Positions 21,644 to 30,274 are shown, counted from the stretch's first letter. The stretch is DNA of 64,000 bases from an uncultured Pelagibacteraceae bacterium (GCA_902628495.1 CACONH010000001.1:248001-312000); one strand, 5' to 3'. The notes: generated by a model from the sequence alone, not told the origin. Numbers and translations: made by a program.

Positions 21644-22780
21644 TTATCCAGTGAATAATTTTCTAGCGAATTTTAGTTGGTTATCGTTTTCTGAAAGAAT
21701 TCTAAAATCATCAGACTCTTCTTCCACAGTAATATCTGGTGTTACACCAACTTCTGAAATTGATTTTCCTGATGGTAAATAATACTTTGAAATAGTTAAC
21801 CTAATTGCGCCTCGATTTTTTAAAGGTATAATAGACTGTACCGACCCTTTTCCATAACTTTTCTCGCCAACTAACACTGCTCTTTTGTGATCTTTTAAAG
21901 CTCCAGCAACTATCTCTGATGCTGAGGCAGAGCCTTTATTAATTAAAACTATAAGAGCTTTACCATTAATAATGTCACCTTCTCTAGCAAACCATTTTTG
22001 ATTCTCATTTTTTTTTCTTCCTTTGGTCGATACTATTTCACCATCATCCAAAAAAAAATCTGATATCTTAATTGCTTGGCCTAGTAATCCACCTGGATTA
22101 TTTCTCAAATCTAAAATATAGCCCTCTATCTTTTTATTTTTTTTAAATTCTTTAATCTTCTTTTTAATTTGATCGTCACTATTTTCATTAAATGATGTGA
22201 GACGGATATATCCAATTTTTTCATCAAGCACCTCAGATTTAACTGATGCAACCTGAATAATCTCTCTGGTTATATTAAAAACTAACGATTTTCTTAATCC
22301 AACTCTTCTAACAGTAATTTCTAAAGTTGATCCAACAGGTCCTCTCATTAATTCGACTGCTTCATTTAACGTTTTTCCTTGAACTTGTGTATCATTTATT
22401 TTGACAATGTAGTCTCCAGCCTTAACACCTTCTCTTTCAGCAGGTGAATTATCGAGTGGTGATATTACTTTCACAACACCTGCTTCCATACCAACTTCTA
22501 TGCCCAAACCCCCAAATTCACCTTTAGTTTCTGTTTGCATTTCTTCCAAATTTTTTGGAGACATATACGATGAATAAGGATCTAACGATTGTAAAACACC
22601 GTTAATTGCAGCATCCATAGTGTCTGATTGATCTACTTCTTCTACATATTCCTTATTTATCTTATCTAAAACTTCTCCAAAAAGATCTATTTTGTCATAA
22701 ACTGTTTCTTCTTGAGCACTAACTTTTCCAAAATACAAAATAAAAAAAATGATAAGAGTAAATATTCTTTTATTATTCAT
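21644..22780 (-). CDS. ctpA: Carboxy-terminal processing peptidase, S41 family
   Basis: This is a periplasmic serine protease that trims C-termini and controls cell-wall enzymes. The 378-residue protein begins with a signal peptide (hydrophobic residues 6-18, cleavage likely after VSA), then the N-terminal helical region, a PDZ domain around 85-170 (GGLGIEVGMEAGVVKV, GVKAGDYIVKI) and the S41 core. The nucleophile serine is in GSASASEIVAGAL and the lysine of the dyad in GEKSYGKGSVQ. It is shorter than the roughly 440 residues seen in many relatives. The start overlaps the rsfS stop (TAATG). Confidence 0.95.
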   Translation of the reverse strand: MNNKRIFTLIIFFILYFGKVSAQEETVYDKIDLFGEVLDKINKEYVEEVDQSDTMDAAINGVLQSLDPYSSYMSPKNLEEMQTETKGEFGGLGIEVGMEAGVVKVISPLDNSPAEREGVKAGDYIVKINDTQVQGKTLNEAVELMRGPVGSTLEITVRRVGLRKSLVFNITREIIQVASVKSEVLDEKIGYIRLTSFNENSDDQIKKKIKEFKKNKKIEGYILDLRNNPGGLLGQAIKISDFFLDDGEIVSTKGRKKNENQKWFAREGDIINGKALIVLINKGSASASEIVAGALKDHKRAVLVGEKSYGKGSVQSIIPLKNRGAIRLTISKYYLPSGKSISEVGVTPDITVEEESDDFRILSENDNQLKFARKLFTG

Positions 22781-23130
22781 TAGACAATTACTCTTTCTTT
22801 AGGAATTAATTCAGACCATATTTTCTCAAGCTCATAGAATTTTCTTTTTTCTGGGTTAAAAATATGAACAACAATATCGATACCATCAACAAGCTTCCAT
22901 TCTGTACTGTCTCTTCCTTCAATTTTACATTGACTAAATCCATTTTCTTTAAATTTGTCTAATACCTGTTCCGACAATGACTGAATATGTCTTGAAGAAG
23001 TTCCACTCGCTATAATCATATGATCCGCAATTGAGGACTTATCTTTTAAGTCAATTGAAACTATGTCCAGTGCTTTATTGTTATCTAATGTTTCAATTAT
23101 TAATTTTTTAAGATTGGTTTTCTTGACCAT
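22780..23130 (-). CDS. rsfS: Ribosomal silencing factor RsfS
   Basis: RsfS binds ribosomal protein L14 and blocks subunit joining when nutrients are scarce. The 116-residue protein has the family blocks KALDIVSIDLKDKSSIADHMIIASG, TSSRHIQSLSEQV and the near-C-terminal STEWKLVDGIDIVVHIF. It follows nadD by 15 bases, the usual nadD-rsfS order. In many relatives rlmH follows; here ctpA follows directly. Confidence 0.95.
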   Translation of the reverse strand: MVKKTNLKKLIIETLDNNKALDIVSIDLKDKSSIADHMIIASGTSSRHIQSLSEQVLDKFKENGFSQCKIEGRDSTEWKLVDGIDIVVHIFNPEKRKFYELEKIWSELIPKERVIV

Positions 23131-23145
23131 TAATCACTAATAATA

Positions 23146-23682
23146 TCAAAAATTTCTAATTTTAGAAGATGAAATGTTAACTTTTTTAAATTCAACATAA
23201 GTAAGACCTTTATTTTTGATTGATTTATACGCGATAGATTTTTTAGCCTTTGCCTTAAAACCATTTCTATCAAAAACTACGATTTTGGAAATTTTTGGTA
23301 TTTTTTTCCAATTGTCCCATTTGTGAAAATTTAATAAATTATCTGCACCTAATATAAAATGTATCTCTTTTTTTTTATTTTTACTTTTAAAATACTTTAT
23401 TAAATTAATTGTCTTATTTGAATTAATTTTTTTTTCTAAAAAAACAACTTTAATATAATTTTGTTTCCTTGTTAAACTTCTTGAAAGTTTTATTCTTTTG
23501 TTTAAACCAAAATAAGTTTTTTTCTTAAATGGATTTTTTTTTGTAATAGCCCAAATTATTTTTTTTAAATTAAACTTTTTTTTTGCTATTTGAGAAATTT
23601 TTAAATGTCCTTTGTGAGGTGGGTCGAATGTACCACCAAGTATGCCTATTTTATCTGTGTGTCTATTTTCTAATTTGGCCAT
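23146..23682 (-). CDS. nadD: Nicotinate-mononucleotide adenylyltransferase
   Basis: It adenylates nicotinate mononucleotide in NAD synthesis. The 178-residue protein has the nucleotidyltransferase motif GILGGTFDPPHKGHLK (residues 13-28), ADNLLNFHKWDNW in the middle and SSSKIR close to the end. The polypeptide stops two residues after SSSKIR, so the C-terminal helix that usually follows this motif is missing, and the family is more often 190-215 residues. The ATG overlaps the end of proA by 20 bases. Confidence 0.9.
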   Translation of the reverse strand: MAKLENRHTDKIGILGGTFDPPHKGHLKISQIAKKKFNLKKIIWAITKKNPFKKKTYFGLNKRIKLSRSLTRKQNYIKVVFLEKKINSNKTINLIKYFKSKNKKKEIHFILGADNLLNFHKWDNWKKIPKISKIVVFDRNGFKAKAKKSIAYKSIKNKGLTYVEFKKVNISSSKIRNF

Positions 23683-24913
23683 TCCCAGCTATATGGTATT
23701 TAAATGATACTAATTGATTTAGCCCCACTGGACCTCTTGGTGGCAACTTGTTTGTAGATATTCCTACTTCTCCACCAAAACCCAGTTCTCCTCCATCTGC
23801 AAATTGAGTTGATGTATTATGCATAACAATAGAACTTTTTACATTTTTTATAAAATAATTAGCATTTACAGGGTTATTTGTAATAATAGAGTCAGTATGC
23901 ATTGTACCAAATTTATTGATGTGTTGAACTGCTTCATTAACATTTTTAACAATTTTAACAGAGATTTTTGAATCAAGATATTCTGTACTCCAGTTTTTAT
24001 TAGTTGCATTTTTAAGTTTACCACTAAAAATTTTCCTAACTTTTTTATCTGCGTATATTAAACAATTATTATTTTTTAATTCGTTTAGTATCAAATTAAT
24101 TTCTTTTTTTGGACAATCTTTATGAATTAATAAAGTTTCAGTAGCTCCACATATGCTAACGTTTCTCATTTTTGCATTTAAAACAACATTACTTGCCATT
24201 TTTATATTTACTTTTTTATCTATAAATGTGTGACAAATACCTTCTAAGTGACCTATTACTGGAACATTACATAATTCTTTGACTTTCTTAACAAGGTTTT
24301 TGCCTCCTCTAGGAATCATAACATCAATATAATTTCTCATATCTTTTAGAAGTGAGCTAACAACTTTTCTATCTTTTCTTTCAATAAATTGAACATAATT
24401 CATATTCACTTTATTAGCCTTTAGAGATTTTCTAAATAGTTTGACAAATATTTTGTTAGTAAAAAAAGCTTCTGAACCACCCTTGAGAATCACTGAATTA
24501 CCTGATTTAAAACAAAGACAAGATAGATCTACAGTTACATTTGGCCTACTCTCATAAATCACACCAATGACACCAATTGGAATAGATATTTTTTTAATTT
24601 TTAGACCGTTTGGTCTTTTCCATTTATCTAAAATAACCCCAATTGGGTCCTTTAATTTAGTTATTTCAATTATTGTTTTAGTTATCGAACTAAGCTTTAA
24701 TTTATCTAACTCAAGTCTTGCAACTAAATTTTTATCAATATTTTTTACTTTGGCATTCTTAATATCTTTTTTGTTTTGTTTAAGTATTTTATTTAAATTT
24801 TTTTTTATTAAATCACTGAATTTCAATAAAACCTTATTTTTTGTGTTTGTATCCACTTTTTCTAAACTTGCTTTATAAGAATTTTGACCTAATTTTTGTA
24901 AATATTTTTTCAT
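23663..24913 (-). CDS. proA: Glutamate-5-semialdehyde dehydrogenase (gamma-glutamyl phosphate reductase)
   Basis: It is the second enzyme of proline synthesis and reduces glutamyl-5-phosphate with NADPH. The 416-residue protein starts at MKKYLQKLGQNSYKAS. An upstream in-frame extension to 24946 runs into proB and is not conserved-looking, so I chose the ATG at 24913, one base after the proB stop. Family blocks are PIGVIGVIYESRPNVTVDLS, ILKGGSEAFFTN, PRGGKNLV and the catalytic cysteine in NVSICGATETLL. It is coupled with proB. Confidence 0.95.
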   Translation of the reverse strand: MKKYLQKLGQNSYKASLEKVDTNTKNKVLLKFSDLIKKNLNKILKQNKKDIKNAKVKNIDKNLVARLELDKLKLSSITKTIIEITKLKDPIGVILDKWKRPNGLKIKKISIPIGVIGVIYESRPNVTVDLSCLCFKSGNSVILKGGSEAFFTNKIFVKLFRKSLKANKVNMNYVQFIERKDRKVVSSLLKDMRNYIDVMIPRGGKNLVKKVKELCNVPVIGHLEGICHTFIDKKVNIKMASNVVLNAKMRNVSICGATETLLIHKDCPKKEINLILNELKNNNCLIYADKKVRKIFSGKLKNATNKNWSTEYLDSKISVKIVKNVNEAVQHINKFGTMHTDSIITNNPVNANYFIKNVKSSIVMHNTSTQFADGGELGFGGEVGISTNKLPPRGPVGLNQLVSFKYHIAGNGQIRK

Positions 24914-24914
24914 T

Positions 24915-26021
24915 CTAGATTTCCACCATATCATCTTTGTGAACAACTTCAGTTTTTGTTTTGAAACCTATTAATTCTTCAATTTTATTTGACTGATGAC
25001 CTTTTATTTTGTCAATTTCCTCAGATGAAAATGAACTCAGGCCTATTGCTAGCTCTTTATCATTTTTACTAATTATTTTTATTTGATCACCTTTTTTGAA
25101 TGAACCTTCAACACTCTTTACACCTGCGGCCAGCAAACTCTTGCCTTTTCGTAATGCATTTTCTGCACCCTCATCAATCTTTAAATATCCTTTTGCGTGT
25201 AAAGTACTGGCAATCCACTTTTTTCTAGCATCTAATTTAGAAATTTCAGGAATAAACCATGTACATATTTTTTTATCTAAAATATTACTCAAAGGTCTTT
25301 CTTTTAATCCGTTTGCTATTGCCATTTTACATCCTGAGAGCGCACATATTTTAGCTGCATCAATTTTAGTTCTCATACCACCTGATCCATACTCACTAGT
25401 TTTCCCAGAAGCTAATTTAATTATATTTTGGTCTATTTTTTCAATCTTATTTATCAATTTAGCATGCTTATGAATTTTTGGATTTTTTGTATAAAGTCCA
25501 TCCACATCTGATAATAGCACAAGACAATCTGCATCAGAAATTTGAGCAACTCTTGAGGCTAGTCTATCATTATCTCCATATTTTATTTCGGAAGTAGCAA
25601 TAGTATCGTTTTCATTAACTATCGGTATAAAATTAAGATTAAATAAATTTTCAATCGTCCTTTTAGCATTTATAGCTCTCCTTCTTATTTCAGTATCTTC
25701 TAGTGTAAGCAATATTTGGGAAATGTTAATTTTTTGAATAGCGAAAACTTCCTTAAATAAATTCATTAACTCGATTTGTCCTACAGATGCTACGGCTTGA
25801 CTTTGATCTATTTTAAGTTTTTTCTTTACTATATTTAATTTCTTACAACCAAGAGCAATTGCACCTGAACTTACTATAATAATGTTCTTATTTTTTTTTC
25901 TTAAAGCTTTAATATCTTTTGCAAACTCCAACAACCATTTTTTTCTTATAATTTTTTTGTCATCAATAATTAACGACGATCCTATTTTAACAATAATAGT
26001 TTTAGAATTTTCAAGATACAT
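24915..26021 (-). CDS. proB: Glutamate 5-kinase
   Basis: It phosphorylates glutamate in the first step of proline synthesis and is normally feedback-inhibited by proline. The 368-residue protein has the amino-acid kinase domain first (KIGSSLI at 12-18, IIVSSGAIALGCK, PIVNENDTIA, GSGGMRTKIDAAKIC) and a C-terminal PUA domain (about 275-360, KGKSLLAAGVKSVEGSFKKGD). The start overlaps the 3' end of obgE by 11 bases. Confidence 0.96.
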   Translation of the reverse strand: MYLENSKTIIVKIGSSLIIDDKKIIRKKWLLEFAKDIKALRKKNKNIIIVSSGAIALGCKKLNIVKKKLKIDQSQAVASVGQIELMNLFKEVFAIQKINISQILLTLEDTEIRRRAINAKRTIENLFNLNFIPIVNENDTIATSEIKYGDNDRLASRVAQISDADCLVLLSDVDGLYTKNPKIHKHAKLINKIEKIDQNIIKLASGKTSEYGSGGMRTKIDAAKICALSGCKMAIANGLKERPLSNILDKKICTWFIPEISKLDARKKWIASTLHAKGYLKIDEGAENALRKGKSLLAAGVKSVEGSFKKGDQIKIISKNDKELAIGLSSFSSEEIDKIKGHQSNKIEELIGFKTKTEVVHKDDMVEI

Positions 26022-26994
26022 TTTTAAGCAACTTTATTTTTAAATTTGATATTAATTTTTTGTTAAAAGTAGATAATTGAATAACTTTTTTATTTAATTT
26101 TTCCTCAAATTTCATCTTTTTATTTTTGAGCTCTTTTTGTGATAATAAATCGACTTTATTTAACACTATAATTTCTTTTTTTCTTAATAGTTCCTTACTA
26201 TACTCACCTAATTCTTTTCTAATTTGTTTATAAGAATTAACCAAATCTTCCTCAGAAACATCAATTAAGTGTAATAGTGTTTTACATCTTTCTACATGTT
26301 TTAAAAACTTTATACCTAAACCGATGCCAGTGTGTGCACCTTCGATTAATCCCGGTATGTCTGCTAATGTAATCTCTTTATTATCATACATTGCAACACC
26401 TAGATTAGGATTTATAGTTGTAAACTTATAATTAGCAATTTTGGGATTTGCAGAGGTTATTGAAGCAAGTAAACTTGATTTACCTGCATTTGGTAAACCT
26501 ATTATTCCAATATCAGCAATCGTTTTAAGTTGTAACCAAATCCAAAATTCCTCGCCTTTTGTACCTTTTGTAAATTTTCTCGGAGCTCTATTAGTAGATG
26601 ATTTAAACCTGGTATTTCCAAAACCACCTCGACCTCCTAGAGCAACAATAAACTCATCTTTTTCTTTTTTGAAATCAAAAAGTAAAGTTTTATTATCTTC
26701 TTCAAAAATTTGTGTCCCTATTGGTACAGATAAGAATAAATCTTTTCCACCTCTCCCTGTTTGATTTTTTCCTTTACCATCACCACCCCTTTTGGCTTTG
26801 AAATGTTGTTGATATCTATAATCGATTAAAGTATTTAAATTTCTCTCTGATTTTAATACCACAGAGCCACCCTTACCCCCGTCACCTCCATCTGGACCAC
26901 CGAACTCTATAAATTTTTCGCGTCTGAAACTTGGTGATCCTGAACCACCGTTACCAGCTTTAACAAATATCTTTACTTGATCTAGGAATTTCAT
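26011..26994 (-). CDS. obgE: Obg-family GTPase ObgE/CgtA
   Basis: This essential GTPase works in 50S ribosome assembly and growth control. The 327-residue protein has the glycine-rich Obg domain (1-158, FVKAGNGGSGSPSFRREKF and GGPDGGDGGKGGSV) and a G domain with G1 GLPNAGKSSLL, G3 DIPGLIEGAH and G4 NKVD. There is no long C-terminal extension. It follows rpmA in the classic rplU-rpmA-obgE order. Confidence 0.97.
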   Translation of the reverse strand: MKFLDQVKIFVKAGNGGSGSPSFRREKFIEFGGPDGGDGGKGGSVVLKSERNLNTLIDYRYQQHFKAKRGGDGKGKNQTGRGGKDLFLSVPIGTQIFEEDNKTLLFDFKKEKDEFIVALGGRGGFGNTRFKSSTNRAPRKFTKGTKGEEFWIWLQLKTIADIGIIGLPNAGKSSLLASITSANPKIANYKFTTINPNLGVAMYDNKEITLADIPGLIEGAHTGIGLGIKFLKHVERCKTLLHLIDVSEEDLVNSYKQIRKELGEYSKELLRKKEIIVLNKVDLLSQKELKNKKMKFEEKLNKKVIQLSTFNKKLISNLKIKLLKNVS

Positions 26995-26995
26995 A

Positions 26996-27019
26996 ATACA
27001 ACTTTTGTTTATGTTGTAT
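26996..27019 (-). repeat. 7-bp inverted repeat between rpmA and obgE
   Basis: ATACAAC (26996-27002) and GTTGTAT (27013-27019) are perfect reverse complements with a 10-base loop. They fill most of the 29-base gap between the rpmA stop and the obgE start. There is no T-run after the stem on the minus strand, so it is not a classic terminator. It could be an RNA processing or partial-attenuation site that lowers obgE relative to the ribosomal protein genes. Confidence 0.4.
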
Positions 27020-27023
27020 GAAT

Positions 27024-27278
27024 TTAATTGGGTTTTACTGAAACGTAAGTTCTATCTGACTTACTTTTTTTAAAAACAACCTTACCCTTAACAACCGAGA
27101 AAATAGAATGATCTTTGCCCATACCAACGTTTTGGCCTGGAAAAATTTTAGTTCCTCTTTGCCTGACTATTATATTGCCAGGTACAACGAGTTGGCCACC
27201 GTATTTTTTTACACCTAATCTTCTACCAGCACTATCTCTTCCGTTTCGAGAGGATCCACCTGCTTTTTTTGTTGCCAT
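27024..27278 (-). CDS. rpmA: 50S ribosomal protein L27
   Basis: L27 lies near the peptidyl-transferase centre. The 84-residue protein has the family start [16 protein letters not shown] and [19 protein letters not shown]. There is no N-terminal propeptide of the kind cleaved in Firmicutes. It sits 21 bases after rplU. Confidence 0.98.
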   Translation of the reverse strand: MATKKAGGSSRNGRDSAGRRLGVKKYGGQLVVPGNIIVRQRGTKIFPGQNVGMGKDHSIFSVVKGKVVFKKSKSDRTYVSVKPN

Positions 27279-27299
27279 AATTTATCTTTATAATTTATT

Positions 27300-27698
27300 T
27301 TACTTATCTTTTTTAATTTCAGTCTTTTTATCTTTTTTTACTTTACTAATTTTTTCAGCCTCAGACAATACTTTACCATCTTTTGACATTATCTTATTGA
27401 CCCTAATTAAGGAGTATTGCTGTCTATGACCATTTTTTCTTCTAGAATTTTTTCTTCGCCTTTTTTTAAATATTAGAACTGTCCTATTTTTAGCATTTTT
27501 TAAAAATTCGGCTTCTACTTTTGCACCTTGGACAGTTGGTAAACCTACCTCAACATTTTTATCATCTCCGTAGGCAAGTATTTCTTTAAATTCAATTATA
27601 GAATTTGGTTTTTGATCTCCAAATTTTTCTATTTTAACTATTTCTCCAGCTTTAACTTTATATTGTTTTCCACCAGTTTGTATTATCGCAAAAGACAT
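27300..27698 (-). CDS. rplU: 50S ribosomal protein L21 with lysine-rich tail
   Basis: L21 is a 23S rRNA-binding protein. The 132-residue protein has the conserved start FAIIQTGGKQYKVKAGE and the RRRKNSRRKNGHRQQYSLIRV block near residues 78-98. A lysine-rich tail of about 28 residues (ending KKDKKTEIKKDK) extends beyond the usual roughly 103-residue core, as in several alphaproteobacteria. A clear promoter and an AAGGA ribosome-binding site lie upstream, making it the first gene of the long minus-strand run to rppH. Confidence 0.97.
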   Translation of the reverse strand: MSFAIIQTGGKQYKVKAGEIVKIEKFGDQKPNSIIEFKEILAYGDDKNVEVGLPTVQGAKVEAEFLKNAKNRTVLIFKKRRRKNSRRKNGHRQQYSLIRVNKIMSKDGKVLSEAEKISKVKKDKKTEIKKDK

Positions 27699-27722
27699 GT
27701 TTTATCCTTAAAAATTAAATGC

Positions 27723-27750
27723 AATATATAATTAGCTTTTTTATAGTCAA
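27723..27750 (-). promoter_or_regulatory. Sigma-70-type promoter of the rplU-rpmA-obgE run
   Basis: On the minus strand, TTGACT (27750-27745) is followed after 16 bases by TATATT (27728-27723), 24 bases before the rplU ATG. The predicted start of transcription leaves a short leader with AAGGA in front of the ATG. No comparably good promoter is visible between the genes downstream to rppH. Confidence 0.65.
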
Positions 27751-27760
27751 GATTAATAAG

Positions 27761-28477
27761 CTAAAAATTATCCTTTAAATCCCTGAGTTTTGAGAAAGCT
27801 TCAATATTTTCTGCCTTTAAAAATATGTTGCATTCTAGTTCTTCTTTTAAAATAGATGGAATTGTTGGTATTCCTGCATTTAAATTTTTATTAATTAAGT
27901 CTATTTTTTTTTTAAGATTTTTATTATCTGGATCATGCTCAATACAGAATTTTGCATTACTTAACGTATATTCATGCCCACAATATATTAAAGTTTCTTT
28001 ATCAAAAGTTTTAATCAATGATAATGATCTGAACATATCTTCATATGTTCCTTCAAATAACCTTCCACAGCTTAATGAAAATAAAGTATCTCCTGTAAAC
28101 AATATTTTGTCGTTGAAAAAATGATAGCAAATATGACCTGAGGTGTGACCTGGAGTATGATAAGTTTTAAATTGAAAATCACCTTCTTTAAATATCTCCT
28201 CATTTTTGAGGCAAATATCTATGCCTGGTATTCTTTTTTTATCATCTATAAAACCAATTATTTTACACTTGTACTTTTCTTTTAATGTTAAATTTCCGTC
28301 TATATGATCAAAGTGATGATGTGTGTTTAAGATATATTTTAATTTTAGATTTAATTTTTCTAATGATTTAATAAGTGGATCAGATTCGCTTGGGTCTATA
28401 ACTAGTGCCTCATTATTATTATGCACTATATATGAAAAATTATCTTTTAAACATTTTACAATTTCAACTTTTATCAT
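27761..28477 (-). CDS. gloB: Hydroxyacylglutathione hydrolase (glyoxalase II)
   Basis: It hydrolyses S-lactoylglutathione to lactate and glutathione in methylglyoxal detoxification. The 238-residue metallo-beta-lactamase-fold protein has the dinuclear metal motif THHHFDHIDG, HTPGHTSGH, FTGDTLFSLSCGRLFEG and CGHEYTLSNAKF. The C-terminal substrate-binding domain is present. It overlaps metW by 4 bases (ATGA), so it is probably co-expressed with metX-metW although the functions differ. Confidence 0.93.
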   Translation of the reverse strand: MIKVEIVKCLKDNFSYIVHNNNEALVIDPSESDPLIKSLEKLNLKLKYILNTHHHFDHIDGNLTLKEKYKCKIIGFIDDKKRIPGIDICLKNEEIFKEGDFQFKTYHTPGHTSGHICYHFFNDKILFTGDTLFSLSCGRLFEGTYEDMFRSLSLIKTFDKETLIYCGHEYTLSNAKFCIEHDPDNKNLKKKIDLINKNLNAGIPTIPSILKEELECNIFLKAENIEAFSKLRDLKDNF

Positions 28478-29070
28478 TTTTCTATTAAAAAAATACCAAG
28501 TTCAGAAGTTAAATTTTTAAAATTTAAATTAAACTTATTAATTGAAGATACTTTATTATTTGTAAGAGCTAAAGATTTAAATAAATTTATTTTTCTATCA
28601 TTACAAAAGTTTACGAAGTCCTTAATTGAGCACATATGGAGATTGGGTGTATTATACCATTCATTTGGTAGCGTTTTTGTAACAGGCATTGTGCCTTTAA
28701 ATAACAAGTCAAATCTCACTTTCCAAAAACCAAAGTTTGGTATTGTTACAATTGACGTCTTTCCTATTCTTAATAAATCACTTATTACTTTTTCGGGATT
28801 TAAAAAAGCTTGTAAGGTTTGGCTTAAAATAACGTAATCAAAACTATCACTAGGAAATTGTTGTAAATCTATCTCAGCATTACCCTCAATTACAGTGAGT
28901 CCCTTCTGAATACATTTTTGAACGTTATCTTTAGATATTTCTAGACCTCTAACTTTTTTGGATATATTTTCATAAATAAATTTCATCAGCTCGCCATCTC
29001 CACAACCAACATCTAAAATTGATTTTTCTCTTTGAATAGAGTTTGCAATGATTTTAAATTCTTCTTTCAT
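28474..29070 (-). CDS. metW: Methionine biosynthesis protein MetW
   Basis: MetW is a small methyltransferase-fold protein that acts with MetX in homoserine acylation for methionine synthesis. The 198-residue protein has the SAM-fold motif ILDVGCGDGELMKFI, the family block QTLQAFLNPEKVISDLLRIG and NEWYNTPNLHMCSIKDF. It follows metX by 2 bases, so the pair should share the SAM-II riboswitch control upstream of metX. Confidence 0.95.
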   Translation of the reverse strand: MKEEFKIIANSIQREKSILDVGCGDGELMKFIYENISKKVRGLEISKDNVQKCIQKGLTVIEGNAEIDLQQFPSDSFDYVILSQTLQAFLNPEKVISDLLRIGKTSIVTIPNFGFWKVRFDLLFKGTMPVTKTLPNEWYNTPNLHMCSIKDFVNFCNDRKINLFKSLALTNNKVSSINKFNLNFKNLTSELGIFLIEK

Positions 29071-29072
29071 AA

Positions 29073-30188
29073 TTATTTTTTATATGAGTTATCAACAAAA
29101 TTCTTTAATGCATTAAGAAAATCAGGAACATCTAATAAAAAAGAGTCGTGACCTTTATCAGACTTTACCTCTAAAAATCCTACATCTGCATTTATCGAAT
29201 TTAGGGCAATTACTATTTCTCTATTTTCAGCTGTTGGATACAACCAGTCAGAGGTAAATGAAATGATAAAAAATTTGGTTTTTGTATTTTTAAATACTTT
29301 TGAAAGATCGCCATTAGAATTTTTGCAAAGATCAAAATAATCCATTGCTCTTGTTATATAAAGATAGCTATTTGCATCGAATCGATCGACAAATATTGAT
29401 CCCTGGTATCTAAGATAACTCTCAATTTGAAAATCAGCATCAAAACCAAATTTGATTTTGTCTCGCTCTTGAAGTTTTCTACCAAATTTTTCCTGAAGAC
29501 CTTTTTTTGATAAATATGTTATGTGGGCTGCCATTCTTGCAACAGACAATCCCTTATTAGGAGATTTATTTTCTAATTCGTAATTACCATTTATCCAGTT
29601 TTCATCTGCCATGATTGCTTGCCTTCCTAACTCATTAAAAGCTATGTTTTGAGCTGAGTGACTAGCAGAGCATGCTATAGGAATAGCTATTTTCGACTTA
29701 TCAGGGTAGTTAGCAATGAATTGTAAAACTTGCATGCCACCCATAGATCCACCAGTGACACAAAATAATTTATCTATATTAAAATGATCAAGTAAATTAA
29801 ATTGTGCATTAACCATATCGTTTATTGTTATAACTGGAAAATTAATACCAATTTTTTTTCCACTCTTTTTATCAATGGAGCTAGGACCAAACGATCCCAT
29901 ACAACCACCAATAACATTTGCACATATTATAAAATACTTATTTGTATCAAGTGCTTTATTTGGACCAATCACATATGACCACCATCCATCTTTATTAGTT
30001 ACTGGATTTTTACCTGACGCAAATTGGTCTCCAGTAAGTGCATGAAACACCATTATAGCATTATCTTTATCCTGATTGAGCTTTCCATAAGTTTCGTAAG
30101 CAAGAGGATAATCTGTAATAGTAACCCCACAATCTAATTTTAGTGGTTTTTTAATAATTATTTTTTTTATGTCGTCAAATCTGTTCAT
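29073..30188 (-). CDS. metX: Homoserine O-acyltransferase (acetyl/succinyl) MetX
   Basis: It activates the hydroxyl of homoserine by acyl transfer in the first committed step of methionine synthesis. The 371-residue alpha/beta-hydrolase protein has the oxyanion region FHALTGDQFASG, the nucleophile elbow VTGGSMGGMQVLQF, the catalytic Asp region FTSDWLYP and the catalytic His in KSDKGHDSFLLD. MetX-fold enzymes in proteobacteria may use succinyl-CoA or acetyl-CoA; sequence alone leaves this open. A promoter and a SAM-II riboswitch lie directly upstream. Confidence 0.95.
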   Translation of the reverse strand: MNRFDDIKKIIIKKPLKLDCGVTITDYPLAYETYGKLNQDKDNAIMVFHALTGDQFASGKNPVTNKDGWWSYVIGPNKALDTNKYFIICANVIGGCMGSFGPSSIDKKSGKKIGINFPVITINDMVNAQFNLLDHFNIDKLFCVTGGSMGGMQVLQFIANYPDKSKIAIPIACSASHSAQNIAFNELGRQAIMADENWINGNYELENKSPNKGLSVARMAAHITYLSKKGLQEKFGRKLQERDKIKFGFDADFQIESYLRYQGSIFVDRFDANSYLYITRAMDYFDLCKNSNGDLSKVFKNTKTKFFIISFTSDWLYPTAENREIVIALNSINADVGFLEVKSDKGHDSFLLDVPDFLNALKNFVDNSYKK

Positions 30189-30220
30189 AATATCTGATTG
30201 AATTGTGAGGAAAAAAACTT

Positions 30221-30268
30221 ATTTAGCGGTTTTTTTAAAGCGCTCGCAATTCAGTTAAATCAGCGCAA
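30221..30268 (-). promoter_or_regulatory. SAM-II riboswitch (metA motif) controlling metX-metW
   Basis: Read on the minus strand from 30266, the leader has GCGCUGAUUUAA, then UUGCGAGCGC, then CGCUAAA at 30228-30222. This is the SAM-II aptamer: stem P1 is GCGCU pairing with AGCGC, the loop holds the invariant GAUUUAA, and the downstream CGCUAAA pairs with the UUGCG of the loop to form the pseudoknot. It closely resembles the marine metagenomic SAM-II RNA used for structural work. The metX ATG is about 33 bases further on. SAM-II is a known off-switch for metA/metX in alphaproteobacteria: SAM binding closes the pseudoknot and hides the ribosome-binding region. Confidence 0.92.
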
Positions 30269-30274
30269 AGATCT

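Noticed and set aside
24914-24946. N-terminal extension of proA into proB
   Set aside because: The 11 extra residues lie inside the proB 3' end and have no family match; the ATG at 24913 follows the proB stop.
27731-27765. TTAGCT...AGCTAA inverted repeat between gloB and rplU as a terminator
   Set aside because: The stem has a long loop, contains the rplU promoter, and lacks a T-run in the needed orientation.
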